Positions 25,756-35,008 are shown, numbered from the stretch's first letter. The stretch: 64,000 nt of DNA from an uncultured Acidobacteriota bacterium (GCA_903832055.1 CAILAC010000017.1:62001-126000), one strand, 5' to 3'. The notes: generated by a model not told the origin, from the letters alone. Made by a program: numbers and translations.

Positions 25756-26867
25756 GCTTGCACTTCCTGGTGCTGTTCCACTGTTTCAAATGATCGATGC
25801 AGCGTTGGCCTGCCAGGGCGCTGCGCCCCCTGAGATTTTGCCCGAGACGGGCTGCTCAGATTCCAGCCAGACAAGGTTCCATCTCGGTCAACGGGCTTCC
25901 AAATCCAACGACCCAGATGTATCAATGACTTGCGGTAGAACGGACCGGCTTGTACAGCCGATGCAGAATGATTCAAACCAAGTAGAAGACCCATACGCCC
26001 CGGCCACCAATGATGGCTCGCAATGCCTCGAGATGTTCCTCGAAACCCTGTCTGGTCTTCCAGCAACGAGTCAAACAGCCCGAAATGATTCAAACGCGAC
26101 CGGGACTGCACTGGACTCGCTTCTTATTCAACTTCCGATGGGTGCAACCGGCAAACCGGCTTTCATTTCTGGAGGGAAGAGGCTGGTAGCCCCTGCGAAG
26201 AACCGCGCACTTCCGAAGAATGCCGCCTTGCAGTCCCATCCGTCCAGTTCTTCCTGTCCGGCGTTATTGATTTCCGCTACTGGACGGGAACAAGTCCGAT
26301 AGTACAGGGAAGCAGTCCGGCATGCAAGATTGACCTTGAATCAAACGCATCTTTTTGTACACCTGTCCACTGCACTGCGCAATTAAGATCGGTTCCACAT
26401 CCAGGATTCCAACTCAACTTCACTCACCACAGGCATTCTCAACCCGGTCGCACTCATCATTCAGAGGCATCAAGCAAAATGCCACTCTCCGCGTGGAGAG
26501 TGGCATTTTACAAATACTCAGACCTGTTCAGTCACTGCTATCTTGGGCACTGGCCTCCCAAGTCTGTGAACCTTCGAGGGCCGTCTTTTGGACTGCCCTT
26601 CGGTTTCTGTTGAGGAGCTCCAATCGGGAGCGCTCTATTTGGCGCTCTGCTCATTATGGAACCCTCGATTGCGTCGGAACTGGAGCGAATCACAGTTTCC
26701 GCACATCACTGGCACCCTACATCTAGCAATCGATATACCAAACTTTCGATGTATTGTTTTCTATCACTTACGACGGGGGACTCCAGGTGGATATCCTAAA
26801 AACAGTAGATTGTCGTTTTTGGAGCTTCATTATTTGGAACTTCCGACTCGGTTCCGCCCAAGTTTCG
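25756..26867. other. 1.1-kb region without a convincing protein gene
   Basis: The region between two minus-strand genes has lower GC than its neighbours and several open frames without homology or GC-rich third codon positions. One minus-strand frame, 25752-26111, ends in an ATGA overlap with the downstream gene, but its codon use is not gene-like. The stretch contains a perfect terminator hairpin (26476-26509) and several weaker hairpins between 26540 and 26720: a GAGGGC...GCCCTTC stem, a CTTGGG...CCCAAG stem and a GCGCT/AGCGC stem. It could hold a structured RNA on either strand or a long leader for the basic-tail gene; I cannot tell which. Confidence 0.45.
26476..26509. terminator. Perfect 15-bp terminator-like hairpin
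   Basis: The stem AAAATGCCACTCTCC / GGAGAGTGGCATTTT with a 4-nt GCGT loop is symmetrical, with T runs on both strands, so it can act in either direction. No gene ends within 300 bp of it (mutM ends 359 bp away on the minus strand). This suggests an unrecognised transcript ends here. Confidence 0.8.
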
Positions 26868-27716
26868 TTACCGCTGGCAGACGGTGCAGTAGTGCGTTCC
26901 CCGTCCCGCTAAAAGAATTCTGCGAATCGGCGATCCGCATTGCAGGCACGGTTGCCCGGTGCGCATGTAGACGCGATGCTCAAGCTGGAAGAAGCCGCGT
27001 ACGCCGTCCGCATCGACATAGTCTGAAACCGAGGACCCACCCAGCTCGATCGCTTGCAATAACACATGCTGCAATGCCGCGTGCAGGCGCTCCAACTCCG
27101 CGCGCTTCAGCCGCCCTGCCATCCGCCGGGGCCGAATTCCGGCGCGGAAAAGGCTTTCGTCCGCGTAGATGTTGCCAACACCGTGCAACAGCGTCTGGTT
27201 GAGCAGCGCCGCCTTGATGGCTAGCCGCCGCCCGCGAAAAAGCTCGATAAATGCCGTCAGACTGATCGTGAGAGGCTCCGATCCCGGCCCTTCGAAGGGC
27301 GATTGACGGTCGAGTTCTCTCAGCTCCAGACGCCCAAACCGGCGCGGATCGACAAAACGCACTTCGCGACCGCTGGCCATCGTGAGCCGGGCATGCGTAT
27401 GTGCAGCGACAGGCCCCTCGGGCGTCGTCACGAGAAGCCGGCCTGTCATCCCGAGATGAACAATCCATTGGGCTGTCGGCGCAGCATCGGAGTGACCATC
27501 GGATTGACCACCGGCGGCGCCAAGCTCGCACACAATATGCTTGCCCGTGCGGTGAACAGCGAGGATCCGCCGCCCCTCAAGGCCGCTCGCCTGGGCTGCC
27601 GGGGGTGTCTTGAAAGGCTCCGTGTGCGACCCAAACCAGGCCTCCACGATGCGGTCTCCTTGCAGGCGCTCGTGCACTCCGCGTGCGATGGTTTCGACTT
27701 CAGGCAACTCGGGCAT
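26868..27716 (-). CDS. mutM: Formamidopyrimidine-DNA glycosylase (Fpg/MutM)
   Basis: Excises oxidised purines such as 8-oxoguanine and cuts the AP site. The 282-residue protein begins MPELPEVET, so Pro2 is the nucleophile and Glu3 the catalytic acid. The internal VDPRRFGRLEL and the helix-two-turn-helix GVGNIYADESLFRAGIRP are typical. The C-terminal zinc finger is C-x2-C-x16-C-x2-C (CLQCG to CTVCQR). It completes the GO system with the mutY gene about 16 kb away; mutT was not identified. The divergent gene purA is 306 bp away. Confidence 0.96.
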   Translation of the reverse strand: MPELPEVETIARGVHERLQGDRIVEAWFGSHTEPFKTPPAAQASGLEGRRILAVHRTGKHIVCELGAAGGQSDGHSDAAPTAQWIVHLGMTGRLLVTTPEGPVAAHTHARLTMASGREVRFVDPRRFGRLELRELDRQSPFEGPGSEPLTISLTAFIELFRGRRLAIKAALLNQTLLHGVGNIYADESLFRAGIRPRRMAGRLKRAELERLHAALQHVLLQAIELGGSSVSDYVDADGVRGFFQLEHRVYMRTGQPCLQCGSPIRRILLAGRGTHYCTVCQR

Positions 27717-27823
27717 CGCTCAAGTTTAATTCCTGGGTCTAGCCTGTCGATCAACTTCGCAGCTGCGCACCTGAAGAGCCGGGAATCCATCCGCGCGAAT
27801 CGTGCTCACGCGAGACTTAGCCG

Positions 27824-27851
27824 TTATCAAGGGTCAGGACCGTTATATGAT
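27824..27851 (+). promoter_or_regulatory. Putative sigma-70-type promoter for purA
   Basis: TTATCA (27824-27829) and TATGAT (27846-27851) are separated by 16 bp. This is the best pair I see in the 306-bp gap between divergent mutM and purA. The -35 match is weak (4 of 6), so this is a guess from sequence only. The rest of the gap shows no clear operator or riboswitch. Confidence 0.28.
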
Positions 27852-28022
27852 TACAAGTGGTAACAACGGGGCGGGCCGAGCCTTTGGGCTATTGAGCCAA
27901 ATAGAACGACAGGACACGACCGCCTTCAAACCGGCCCAGGGGGAGCTTGTTCCGGTTGTTGGTCCTCAGGCGCACTTCGGCCGAGGAGTTGGCCAGGGAC
28001 CTATTCCCAGGAAATGGAATCC

Positions 28023-29339
28023 ATGCGAGCGAAAACAGCAGTAGTGCTTGGCGCCCAATGGGGTGACGAAGGCAAAGGCAAGATCGTGGATGTACTCAGC
28101 GGGCGTTTTGCCGCGGTAGCTCGCTATGCGGGCGGCCATAACGCTGGACATACGGTCATCATCAAGGGCCAGAAGTTTGTACTGCAGCTGATTCCCTGCG
28201 GCGTGCTGCGTCCCGGCTGCAAGGGCGTAATCGGTAACGGCGTGGTGCTTGACCCCATCGCCTTCCTCAAAGAAGTCGCCAAACTGCGCGACCTTGGCGT
28301 CGATGTCGACGGCCAATTGTATGTATCCAACCGCGCACAGGTGATTTTGCCCTACCATCGCATGATCGAACTGGCTGCGGAAAGCGCGCCCGGCCGCCAG
28401 AAAATCGGCACCACCAGCCGCGGCATTGGCCCGGCCTATGAAGACAAGATGTCGCGCAGCGGCCTGCGCATTGTCGACCTGCTCAATCCCAAAATCCTCC
28501 AGACCCACATCGAAAATGCCTGCCAGGAAAAGAACGCCATTGCGCACGCTCTTTTTGGCAGCGCTCCCATCGATCCCTCAAAGATGTTTGATGAGTATGC
28601 TGCGGCAGCAGAGCAGGTGCGGCCCTTTGTCACTGATACCGGCAATCTGTTGAACAAGGTGATCGCCGACGGCGGCAGCGTCATGTTCGAGGGTGCCCAG
28701 GGCACCATGCTCGACATCGACCACGGAACGTACCCCTTTGTGACTTCCTCCTCAGCCACCGCTGGCGGCGCAGCGACGGGAACCGGCGTAGGACCCACAG
28801 CAATCGGCACCGTCATCGGCGTAACCAAAGCCTACGTGACTCGCGTTGGCGAAGGGCCCTTCCCCACCGAGATTCACGACAGCTCCGCCGATACACTGCG
28901 CGCACGCGGCAACGAATACGGTGCCGTCACTGGACGCCCGCGCCGATGCGGATGGCTCGATATTCCGCTGCTTCGCTACTCCAATCAGGTCAACGGCACC
29001 GAGTGGCTGGTGGTTACCAAGATGGACGTGATGGACGAGCTTGCCGAGATTCCTGTTTGTATCGGATATGAGATCGACGGCAAGTTCACCGATCTGGTGC
29101 CTGCCGATGTGCAGGGTCTGGAATCGATCATCCCCCGCTACACCAAGCTTCGCGGCTGGCAGCAATCCACCGAAGGCATCACCGATTTCGACCATCTGCC
29201 GCTGGCGGCTCAGGAATACCTGCGCTTCCAGGAGCGCGAGAGCGGAGCCAAGATCGGTATGGTTTCAACTGGCCCGGACCGCGACCAAACCATGATTCTG
29301 CCTGGATTTGCTGACGTTCTGGAAACTCTCAGCAACTAG
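28023..29339 (+). CDS. purA: Adenylosuccinate synthetase
   Basis: Joins IMP and aspartate using GTP, the first committed step to AMP. The protein has 438 residues. AVVLGAQWGDEGKGKIVD is the N-terminal GTP/Mg site with the catalytic Asp. GGHNAGHTVI carries the catalytic His, and GTTSRGIGPAYEDK and VTKMDVMDEL (the guanine site) follow. I choose the second ATG (28023), since AGGA lies at a good distance and homology begins there; the ATG at 28014 is also in frame. It is transcribed alone. Confidence 0.97.
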   Translation: MRAKTAVVLGAQWGDEGKGKIVDVLSGRFAAVARYAGGHNAGHTVIIKGQKFVLQLIPCGVLRPGCKGVIGNGVVLDPIAFLKEVAKLRDLGVDVDGQLYVSNRAQVILPYHRMIELAAESAPGRQKIGTTSRGIGPAYEDKMSRSGLRIVDLLNPKILQTHIENACQEKNAIAHALFGSAPIDPSKMFDEYAAAAEQVRPFVTDTGNLLNKVIADGGSVMFEGAQGTMLDIDHGTYPFVTSSSATAGGAATGTGVGPTAIGTVIGVTKAYVTRVGEGPFPTEIHDSSADTLRARGNEYGAVTGRPRRCGWLDIPLLRYSNQVNGTEWLVVTKMDVMDELAEIPVCIGYEIDGKFTDLVPADVQGLESIIPRYTKLRGWQQSTEGITDFDHLPLAAQEYLRFQERESGAKIGMVSTGPDRDQTMILPGFADVLETLSN

Positions 29340-29416
29340 ATCAGAAACAAGTAGGCCCGCACCAACTAAAATGGCGTTTTACCTCAATCGATCCGCGCCC
29401 AAAAAGGACCCCCCGC

Positions 29417-29704
29417 ATGGTGAGCTTCACAGTTCGATTGAAATTTCCGGCCGAGGAACGAGCAGAAATCGCAGAGACCCTGCGACAGCTCGCTGAGGCT
29501 TCGCGCCTGGAGCCGGGATGTATCAGCTATATTCCTCATCAGGTTGAAGATGACCCGGATTCCATCGTGATCTATGAGCAGTACAGAGACGCAAAGGCCC
29601 TCGCGGCGCATCGGGCATCTCCACACTTTCAAAAGCTTGCTGTCGGTGGTCTATACCAGCGCATGCGCGAGCGTTCTGTCGAAAATCTGACGGCAATCGT
29701 CTAG
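29417..29704 (+). CDS. Antibiotic biosynthesis monooxygenase (ABM) domain protein
   Basis: A 95-residue dimeric alpha-beta protein of the YgiN/ABM type. The hallmarks are ASRLEPGCISYIPHQVEDDP, VIYEQYRDAKALAAHRAS and PHFQKL, with the conserved His in AAHRASPHF. Such proteins act as quinol monooxygenases or bind small aromatic compounds; the substrate here is unknown. It lies 77 bp downstream of purA in the same direction and ends in its own terminator. Confidence 0.88.
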   Translation: MVSFTVRLKFPAEERAEIAETLRQLAEASRLEPGCISYIPHQVEDDPDSIVIYEQYRDAKALAAHRASPHFQKLAVGGLYQRMRERSVENLTAIV

Positions 29705-29714
29705 TCAAACTACA

Positions 29715-29748
29715 ACCGTTCGAGCTGGTTCTGCCCAGCTCGAACGGT
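29715..29748 (+). terminator. Terminator after the ABM-domain gene
   Basis: A perfect 14-bp stem ACCGTTCGAGCTGG / CCAGCTCGAACGGT with a 6-nt loop, 10 bp after the stop codon. The following sequence is only moderately T rich (CTCGTTGTG). Confidence 0.8.
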
Positions 29749-29827
29749 CTCGTTGTGCAATTAATTTACATTCGCTTCGATTCCCTTTGACCTTGGGTAC
29801 AGTCTAAGGCTACGCTTCGGTAAACGT

Positions 29828-30334
29828 ATGCCCGCTCAAGATCGACTGCGAATTGGATTTATCGCCGGGTTCATCTTCCTGCTCACTGCAGCTTCGGCTC
29901 TGTCGGCCCCGGCGGTTGCGCCCCGTAACCCTCGTAATCAGCGTCACGAATACCGCCACCAGATCGACCGACTTGAAGAAGCATGGCGCAAAGCCATGGT
30001 GAGCGCTGACAGTGCCGCCCTGGAACCCCTGCTCGCAGAAGACTACACCGCCATCACTCCCAATGGCGCCATTCAAACCAAAGAACAGACACTGAAAATC
30101 TTGAGCTCGGGCCTGCTTCATGTCGATTCGCTCATCTTTTCTGACCGCAAAGTTCGTATCTACGGGTCCACCGCCGTGGTTACGTCTTCAGCTGAATTGA
30201 CGGGCAACAAAGCCGAACAGGCGCTGACAGGACGCTACCGCTACACCCGGGTCTACGTGCGTAACGCCGCCGGGCAATGGAAGATTGTCAGCTTCGAGGC
30301 AAGCCGCATCCAAGATTCTGCCGAGCGCCAATAG
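29828..30334 (+). CDS. Exported SnoaL/DUF4440-like (NTF2-fold) protein
   Basis: A 168-residue protein with a signal peptide (IGFIAGFIFLLTAASALS). An NTF2-like domain follows: IDRLEEAWRKAMVSADSAAL, LLAEDYTAITPNGAIQTKEQ and ending VYVRNAAGQWKIVSFEASR. DUF4440 proteins bind small molecules or act as simple enzymes; export to the periplasm is common in related genomes. There is no clear catalytic dyad. The promoter region is the AT-rich stretch 29755-29827. Confidence 0.85.
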   Translation: MPAQDRLRIGFIAGFIFLLTAASALSAPAVAPRNPRNQRHEYRHQIDRLEEAWRKAMVSADSAALEPLLAEDYTAITPNGAIQTKEQTLKILSSGLLHVDSLIFSDRKVRIYGSTAVVTSSAELTGNKAEQALTGRYRYTRVYVRNAAGQWKIVSFEASRIQDSAERQ

Positions 30335-30741
30335 TCCATCAGACAGCTCAACCTTCGTTTCTTCAATAACTTAAAGATGAAGGCATATGCTTTTGCCAAA
30401 ATGAAACTGTCCCGTTTTGCACAGCGTTACTTTGGAGTAGTAGAAAAGTTACCTTTATGTACGTTGACTTTGTTCCAAAGAGAGAGTTACCTAGAAGTCG
30501 TCAGAAGACGGCTCTTTCTGATCTTCCTTGCCTGCGATTCAAGCGATAACCAAAGGAAAAATTCCTTGGAAGCGCATAAAAACATCGGTCAGCCGAGGCA
30601 TTTCAAGGAATGATGCAGAGCAATCTGAACAAGCTGAATTTTTTTGAATTTTCCTCTGGGAATGAAATTAATTGTCACGCATTTGATTTCTGCTTCACGA
30701 TTCAACGGATGCGCTAAGCGCACACATCTATGGAGGTCCTA
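30335..30741. other. AT-rich intergenic region
   Basis: This 407-bp gap is clearly more AT rich than the rest of the window. A 78-residue frame at 30377-30613 has poor start context and no recognisable features, so I do not call it. A perfect palindrome TGCGCTAAGCGCA lies at 30710-30722, 8 bp before the SD of the next gene, and may be a regulator site. I find no RNA gene. Confidence 0.4.
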
Positions 30742-31080
30742 ATGGGTCGCACCAACCTTGCAGCCTTGAAATTCTTTGCTTTGCTCTTTCTGTTGCCCGG
30801 CCTCGGAGGCTTGGTTTTCAGTGCGATGGTTTCCACGGATTATTTGGAAAACCTTCCTAAGTCCCCGGCACCGATTGAACAGCGGATGACACCCCGCAAT
30901 GTCCACGGAACCGTAATTTTCCAGACTGTCGAAGAAGACACACGCCTCTCGGTGATGGAGTACAGCTCTGTCGGCGTGTTCCTCGTAGGGCTGCTGCTTG
31001 GCATCGTGTACCTGGAGAAGTGGTCGACAGTGCGACAGTTTGAAGTCGAAAGCGACCTGCTCGAAGAGATTGAAGTTTAA
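30742..31080 (+). CDS. Small two-helix membrane protein, unknown function
   Basis: A 112-residue protein. The ATG at 30742 has GGAGG 8 nt upstream. One membrane helix is at residues 9-30 (LKFFALLFLLPGLGGLVFSA) and a second near 76-95 (SVGVFLVGLLLGIVYL). A loop rich in Pro, Thr and Arg lies between, and the C-terminus is acidic (ESDLLEEIEV). The ends are predicted to face the same side. I have no family to assign. Confidence 0.68.
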   Translation: MGRTNLAALKFFALLFLLPGLGGLVFSAMVSTDYLENLPKSPAPIEQRMTPRNVHGTVIFQTVEEDTRLSVMEYSSVGVFLVGLLLGIVYLEKWSTVRQFEVESDLLEEIEV

Positions 31081-31106
31081 GACCATCTCTAAATCGTTAT
31101 TCAAAC

Positions 31107-31150
31107 AAAGGGGGAAATCCGCGACAGAACACTGTCTCGAATTTCCCTTT
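31107..31150. terminator. Imperfect terminator hairpin between convergent genes
   Basis: AAAGGG..AAAT..CG.GACAG pairs with CTGTC.CG.ATTTCCCTTT around an AACA loop, with small bulges. It sits 27 bp after the small membrane protein's stop and 24 bp after the amidohydrolase stop, and probably serves both. Confidence 0.5.
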
Positions 31151-31173
31151 CTCGTGGATTCATCCAGACCGAG

Positions 31174-32535
31174 CTACTTGCTGTATTCATCCCGCAGGCG
31201 CGTCTGCCGGCTGACCATAGGCTGCACAACTCCGTCAATGTAGACTTGCTTGACCTCGGTTCGCACATCGAGCGGGTCACCATTGGCCAGAACAATGTTG
31301 GCGGTTTTGCCCACATCGAGCGATCCCAGCTTGTCTCCAAAGCCGAACATTTCAGCCACATTGAGGGTGATGGCTTTGAGCGCGTCTTCATAAGGCAAGC
31401 CGTACGCTGCGGCGAAACCGGCGGCATAGGGTAAGTTACGCACCGAATGAGCTCCACCTGGCCCTCCGGCCTCTGCCGATGAAATGGCGATCTTGACGCC
31501 ACGCTTCGCCAACTCTGCGGGAAGGCTGTAGACCGCGTCAAAGCGCTCATTGGCCCGCGGCATCTCGTAAATGGGTCCAACGATCACCGGGACCTTCCAG
31601 GCAGCAATTTCGTCGAGGATCTCCTGGCTGCGGGTAACGTGGTTGAGAATCACCTTCAGGTGAAACTCCGCCGCAACCCTCATGAAGGTTTCTACGTCAT
31701 AGCCCTCGTAGAGGCCAACCACGACCGGTCGTTCGCCGTGGAGATAGGGCAGCAGTGCTTCCAGCTTGAGATCGCGCTCAAACGGCTTTTCGCCCTTGTC
31801 GGCTTTCTCCCCTTTTTCGCCTGGCTTGTCCTCGGTCTTCTTGTCCGGAGTATTGCGGGTAGCTTCGTAATGCTGGGCATCGAGCAGGCTCTGACGCAAC
31901 TGAGTAATCAGGCCCATGCGGGTTGAGGGAAACTCTGATTTACCACCACCGCGGCCGCCGCGCCTGCGCTGCTCTGCACCAAAATTCATGGCCAGCGCCA
32001 CATCGCGGCCCAGAATCATCGCGTCCCGATTCGCTCCGGCAAGCTGAATGAAGATATCCTGGCCCGCCACGGAGTCATCTGTGCCAGGCGCAACCACCGC
32101 GTTGGTGACACCATTCAGCCGCGCCACGGGAATCAATTCTGTCTCCGCATGGAAGGCATCGGCAACATGCATATGGGGCATGATTTCGTCGGAAGGCTCA
32201 GCGAGGTCGTTGGAATTCTGATCCGAACCCACCTCCGTCAAACCCAGCGTTGAATCCGGGTCAATCAGGCCGGGATATACGGTGAGCCCGCGCGCGTCCA
32301 CCACAATTGCATCTTTCGGAACTGTGACCTTGCCCGCCGCCCCGACGGCCGCTATCTTGCCGTCGACGATCAGGAGTGTGCCGTTTTCAATGACACCGTG
32401 GCTCACCGTCAGCAGCTTGCCGCCAGTAATTGCAGCTGAGGTGCTTTTGAGCGTGGGCGTGACAGGCTTGTTCTGAGCCGAAACCACAATCGCCGCCGTG
32501 AGGAGGAGAGAAGTAACCATCGCCGTAGTTTTCAT
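31174..32535 (-). CDS. Exported amidohydrolase-family protein lacking the HxH metal motif
   Basis: A 453-residue protein with a signal peptide (MVTSLLLTAAIVVSAQ) and an amidohydrolase composite fold (GTLLIVDGKIAAVG, LTVYPGLIDP). At the place of the H-x-H motif it reads PDSTLGL, so two metal ligands are lost. ILNHVT and SSAEAGG occur where later ligands sit. A charged insert of about 30 residues near 235-265 is Lys/Glu/Pro rich (EKGEKADKGEKP). It directly follows the related gene upstream without a gap, so the two may form a heterodimer with one active and one inactive subunit. Confidence 0.85.
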   Translation of the reverse strand: MKTTAMVTSLLLTAAIVVSAQNKPVTPTLKSTSAAITGGKLLTVSHGVIENGTLLIVDGKIAAVGAAGKVTVPKDAIVVDARGLTVYPGLIDPDSTLGLTEVGSDQNSNDLAEPSDEIMPHMHVADAFHAETELIPVARLNGVTNAVVAPGTDDSVAGQDIFIQLAGANRDAMILGRDVALAMNFGAEQRRRGGRGGGKSEFPSTRMGLITQLRQSLLDAQHYEATRNTPDKKTEDKPGEKGEKADKGEKPFERDLKLEALLPYLHGERPVVVGLYEGYDVETFMRVAAEFHLKVILNHVTRSQEILDEIAAWKVPVIVGPIYEMPRANERFDAVYSLPAELAKRGVKIAISSAEAGGPGGAHSVRNLPYAAGFAAAYGLPYEDALKAITLNVAEMFGFGDKLGSLDVGKTANIVLANGDPLDVRTEVKQVYIDGVVQPMVSRQTRLRDEYSK

Positions 32536-33894
32536 TTAGTCTCCATCCTCTGCGGTCTCGTCATCAGAGCCGAATCCGCCGCCATCGTGCATCACACCGG
32601 TAAAGTGCGGCGTCCCAAATCCCGCAGCCGAACTGTCAAAGAAAAGGTCGCCGTCGATATAGACTTTCTCAGCGCGGGCATAGGTTGAGAGCGGGTCGAC
32701 ATTCCACACAACCAGATCCGCGTCTTTCCCCACATCAATCGAACCGACGCGGTCGTCGACGCCAATGATCCAGGCGGGGTTGAGGGTGACCATGCGGATG
32801 GCCTCATCCTCGGTTGCTCCACCGTAGCGGACCATCTTGCCCGCCTCGGAGTTGAGTCGGCGGATATGGTCGTTCGAATCGCTCTTGAGGGCCACGCGAA
32901 CGCCCTTGCGCATGCTCATGACGGCATTCCACGGAATCGCGTCCCAGGCCTCGTCCTTGTAGCCCCACCAGTCGCTGAAGGTGGCGATGGCGGTGTTTTC
33001 CGGGGCAATCTGCCCGGCCACTTTGTACATTTCAAGCGCGTGGTGAAAGGCGCGAATCTTGTAGCCGTATTCGTGGGCAATAGCCTCTTCGGTAAGGAAC
33101 TCGTCAGCGCGGTAGCAGTGGATCTGGACATAGAGCTTGCCGCGCAGCACGTCGGCGAGGGCTTCGAGCTTCAGGTCAACTTTCGGCGCGGTCGCCGTCT
33201 TGTCTCCCTTGGCTACTTTGGCGTTGTAGGCATCCCATCCAGCCATGTAGCTCTTGGCGTTTTCAAACGATTGACGCATCACCTCGAAGTTGCCCATGCG
33301 CGTTGAGGGTAGCTGGTTGCGGCTGCCGTAGACGCGCTTGGGATTTTCGCCGGACGCGAACTTGATGGAGCGGGGCGCGTTGGGAAAGAGCATGGCATCG
33401 CGGGAAAGGCCAAACTTGTTCTTGATGACGACTGCCTGACCGCCGATCATGTTCGCCGAGCCGTGCAGCAGCAGTTCGGTGGTGACGCCGCCCGCGAGGG
33501 CGAGGTAGAGCGCCTTGTCGCGATTATCAAAGGCATCAATCATCATCATGCTGGGGGTGACAGGGCTGGTGGCCTCGTTCACGTCGCTGCTCAGGGCAGA
33601 GTGGGAGTGCGGATCAACAATGCCGGGGGTGAGCCACTTGCCGGTTGCATCCACGACCAAAGCAGAGGAGGGTGCGCCGGTCGAGGCCCCCTGGGCAGCG
33701 ACTGCGGCGATTTTGCCGGCATGCACCCAGACCGCTCCGTGCTCAAGTGTTCCGTGACTTGCCGTCATGACCGTAGCGTTTTTAATCACCAGGTCGGGCG
33801 CCGACTGGGGTGCCGCCGATTGGGCGAGGACAGGGTGCGATGCAAGGGGAACAATTCCCACGAGAAGACAGGCTGAGATGCGATGGAACCTCAA
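32536..33894 (-). CDS. Exported amidohydrolase (imidazolonepropionase-like)
   Basis: A 452-residue metal-dependent hydrolase. I use the TTG at 33894 as the start. GGAGG lies 7 nt upstream, and a signal peptide follows at once (RFHRISACLLVGIVPLASH, ending VLAQ). H-x-H is present in PGIVDPHSHSAL. Later metal-region elements include QIHCYRADE, RAFHHALEMY and ALKSDSND. The C-terminus is Gly/Asp rich (GGGFGSDDETAEDGD). Substrates may be cyclic amides or peptides. It is the first gene of a two-gene operon with its degenerate paralog. Confidence 0.87.
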   Translation of the reverse strand: MRFHRISACLLVGIVPLASHPVLAQSAAPQSAPDLVIKNATVMTASHGTLEHGAVWVHAGKIAAVAAQGASTGAPSSALVVDATGKWLTPGIVDPHSHSALSSDVNEATSPVTPSMMMIDAFDNRDKALYLALAGGVTTELLLHGSANMIGGQAVVIKNKFGLSRDAMLFPNAPRSIKFASGENPKRVYGSRNQLPSTRMGNFEVMRQSFENAKSYMAGWDAYNAKVAKGDKTATAPKVDLKLEALADVLRGKLYVQIHCYRADEFLTEEAIAHEYGYKIRAFHHALEMYKVAGQIAPENTAIATFSDWWGYKDEAWDAIPWNAVMSMRKGVRVALKSDSNDHIRRLNSEAGKMVRYGGATEDEAIRMVTLNPAWIIGVDDRVGSIDVGKDADLVVWNVDPLSTYARAEKVYIDGDLFFDSSAAGFGTPHFTGVMHDGGGFGSDDETAEDGD

Positions 33895-34029
33895 AGAAGT
33901 ACCTCCAAAACAAGCAAACATACTGACCAAAGCAGTGGGGGATGAGTGAAGAGCAGAAACCACCGTCCCAGTTTGGGAGATGCTACCACGCACCAACCGG
34001 GGAAAGCGATATTCTCGCGGGAACTGATT

Positions 34030-34926
34030 TCATCGCGCCGCGAGCATTGCATCAGCAATCGCCGCCGCCTCAACAGCCGCCCGCACCTGATGCACACGAA
34101 CGATGGAGGCTCCAGCGAGAACAGCCGCAACCTGCGCCGCAACGCTCGCCGTCTCACGGGCTCCGGCGGCCACGTGCTCCAGATCGAGACGCTTGGCCAG
34201 CGTCTTCGCCAAAAACGATTTCCGTGAAAGCCCCGCCAGCAGCGGTCGTCCAAGCGCCAGCAACTCCGCCTGGTGAGCCAGCAGATCGTAATTTTCATCC
34301 AGCCGCTTGCCAAAGCCATAGCCTGGGTCGAGCACCACAGCATCCCGAGAAATCCCCGCAGCCAGGGCCAGTCTGAGGCTTTCTTCGAGCCCGTCGCGTA
34401 CCAGCGGCAGCACCGCACCGGCGGCCAAATCAGGCTGCTCGCGCCACTCCTCCGGCTTGCCGCGCGTGTGCATCAGGATGACCCCACAGCCAGCTTCCGC
34501 GCACAGCGCAGCCATCGCCGGATCCCATAAAAAGCCGCTGATGTCGTTGACGATCTCAGCCCCTGCCGCAACAGCCCCCCGCGCCGTTGCGGACTTGTAA
34601 GTATCGACTGAGATCACTGTCCCGGGGCGCTCTCGCAGCACTGCCTCAAGCACCGGCAGCAGTCGGGCCTGCTCCTCGTTTGCGCTCAGAGCCTCTCTGC
34701 CCCCGGCGTGCGAGCCCGGCCTGGAACTCTCCGCGCCAAGATCCAGCAGGTCCGCACCCTCATCCAGCAGGCGCAGGGCATGCGCCACGGCCCGCTCGGG
34801 AGCCAGGAAATCTCCGCCATCTGAAAATGAATCGGGAGTGATATTGACCACGCCCATCACCAGCGTGCGCTCACCAAGAGTCAGACTCCTGCCCAGCAAC
34901 CGCCATTCTGTTTTTACCCTGCCCAT
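34030..34926 (-). CDS. folP: Dihydropteroate synthase
   Basis: Joins p-aminobenzoate to dihydropterin pyrophosphate in folate synthesis. The protein has 298 residues. MGVVNITPDSFSDGG is the loop 1 signature, LLDLGAESSRPG loop 2, and VILDP-type VVLDPGYGFGK binds the pyrophosphate. GLSRKSFL and SIVRVHQVRAA end the barrel. I start at the ATG at 34926 with GGAG 5 nt before it; an ATG at 34944 is also in frame. No other folate genes are adjacent. Confidence 0.94.
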   Translation of the reverse strand: MGRVKTEWRLLGRSLTLGERTLVMGVVNITPDSFSDGGDFLAPERAVAHALRLLDEGADLLDLGAESSRPGSHAGGREALSANEEQARLLPVLEAVLRERPGTVISVDTYKSATARGAVAAGAEIVNDISGFLWDPAMAALCAEAGCGVILMHTRGKPEEWREQPDLAAGAVLPLVRDGLEESLRLALAAGISRDAVVLDPGYGFGKRLDENYDLLAHQAELLALGRPLLAGLSRKSFLAKTLAKRLDLEHVAAGARETASVAAQVAAVLAGASIVRVHQVRAAVEAAAIADAMLAAR

Positions 34927-35008
34927 GCCATCTCCGTGATTCATGACAAGAGCATCTTATAAGGCCTGTGCCTGAAGTTCCGTGCATGCCATAAAATCGG
35001 AGCAAGCC

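Noticed and set aside
25752-26111. 119-residue minus-strand frame ending in ATGA with the basic-tail gene
   Set aside because: The overlap is suggestive, but codon use has no third-position bias and the product has no recognisable features; a chance frame is likelier.
30377-30613. 78-residue plus-strand frame in the AT-rich gap
   Set aside because: No SD, no conservation features, low-complexity basic content.
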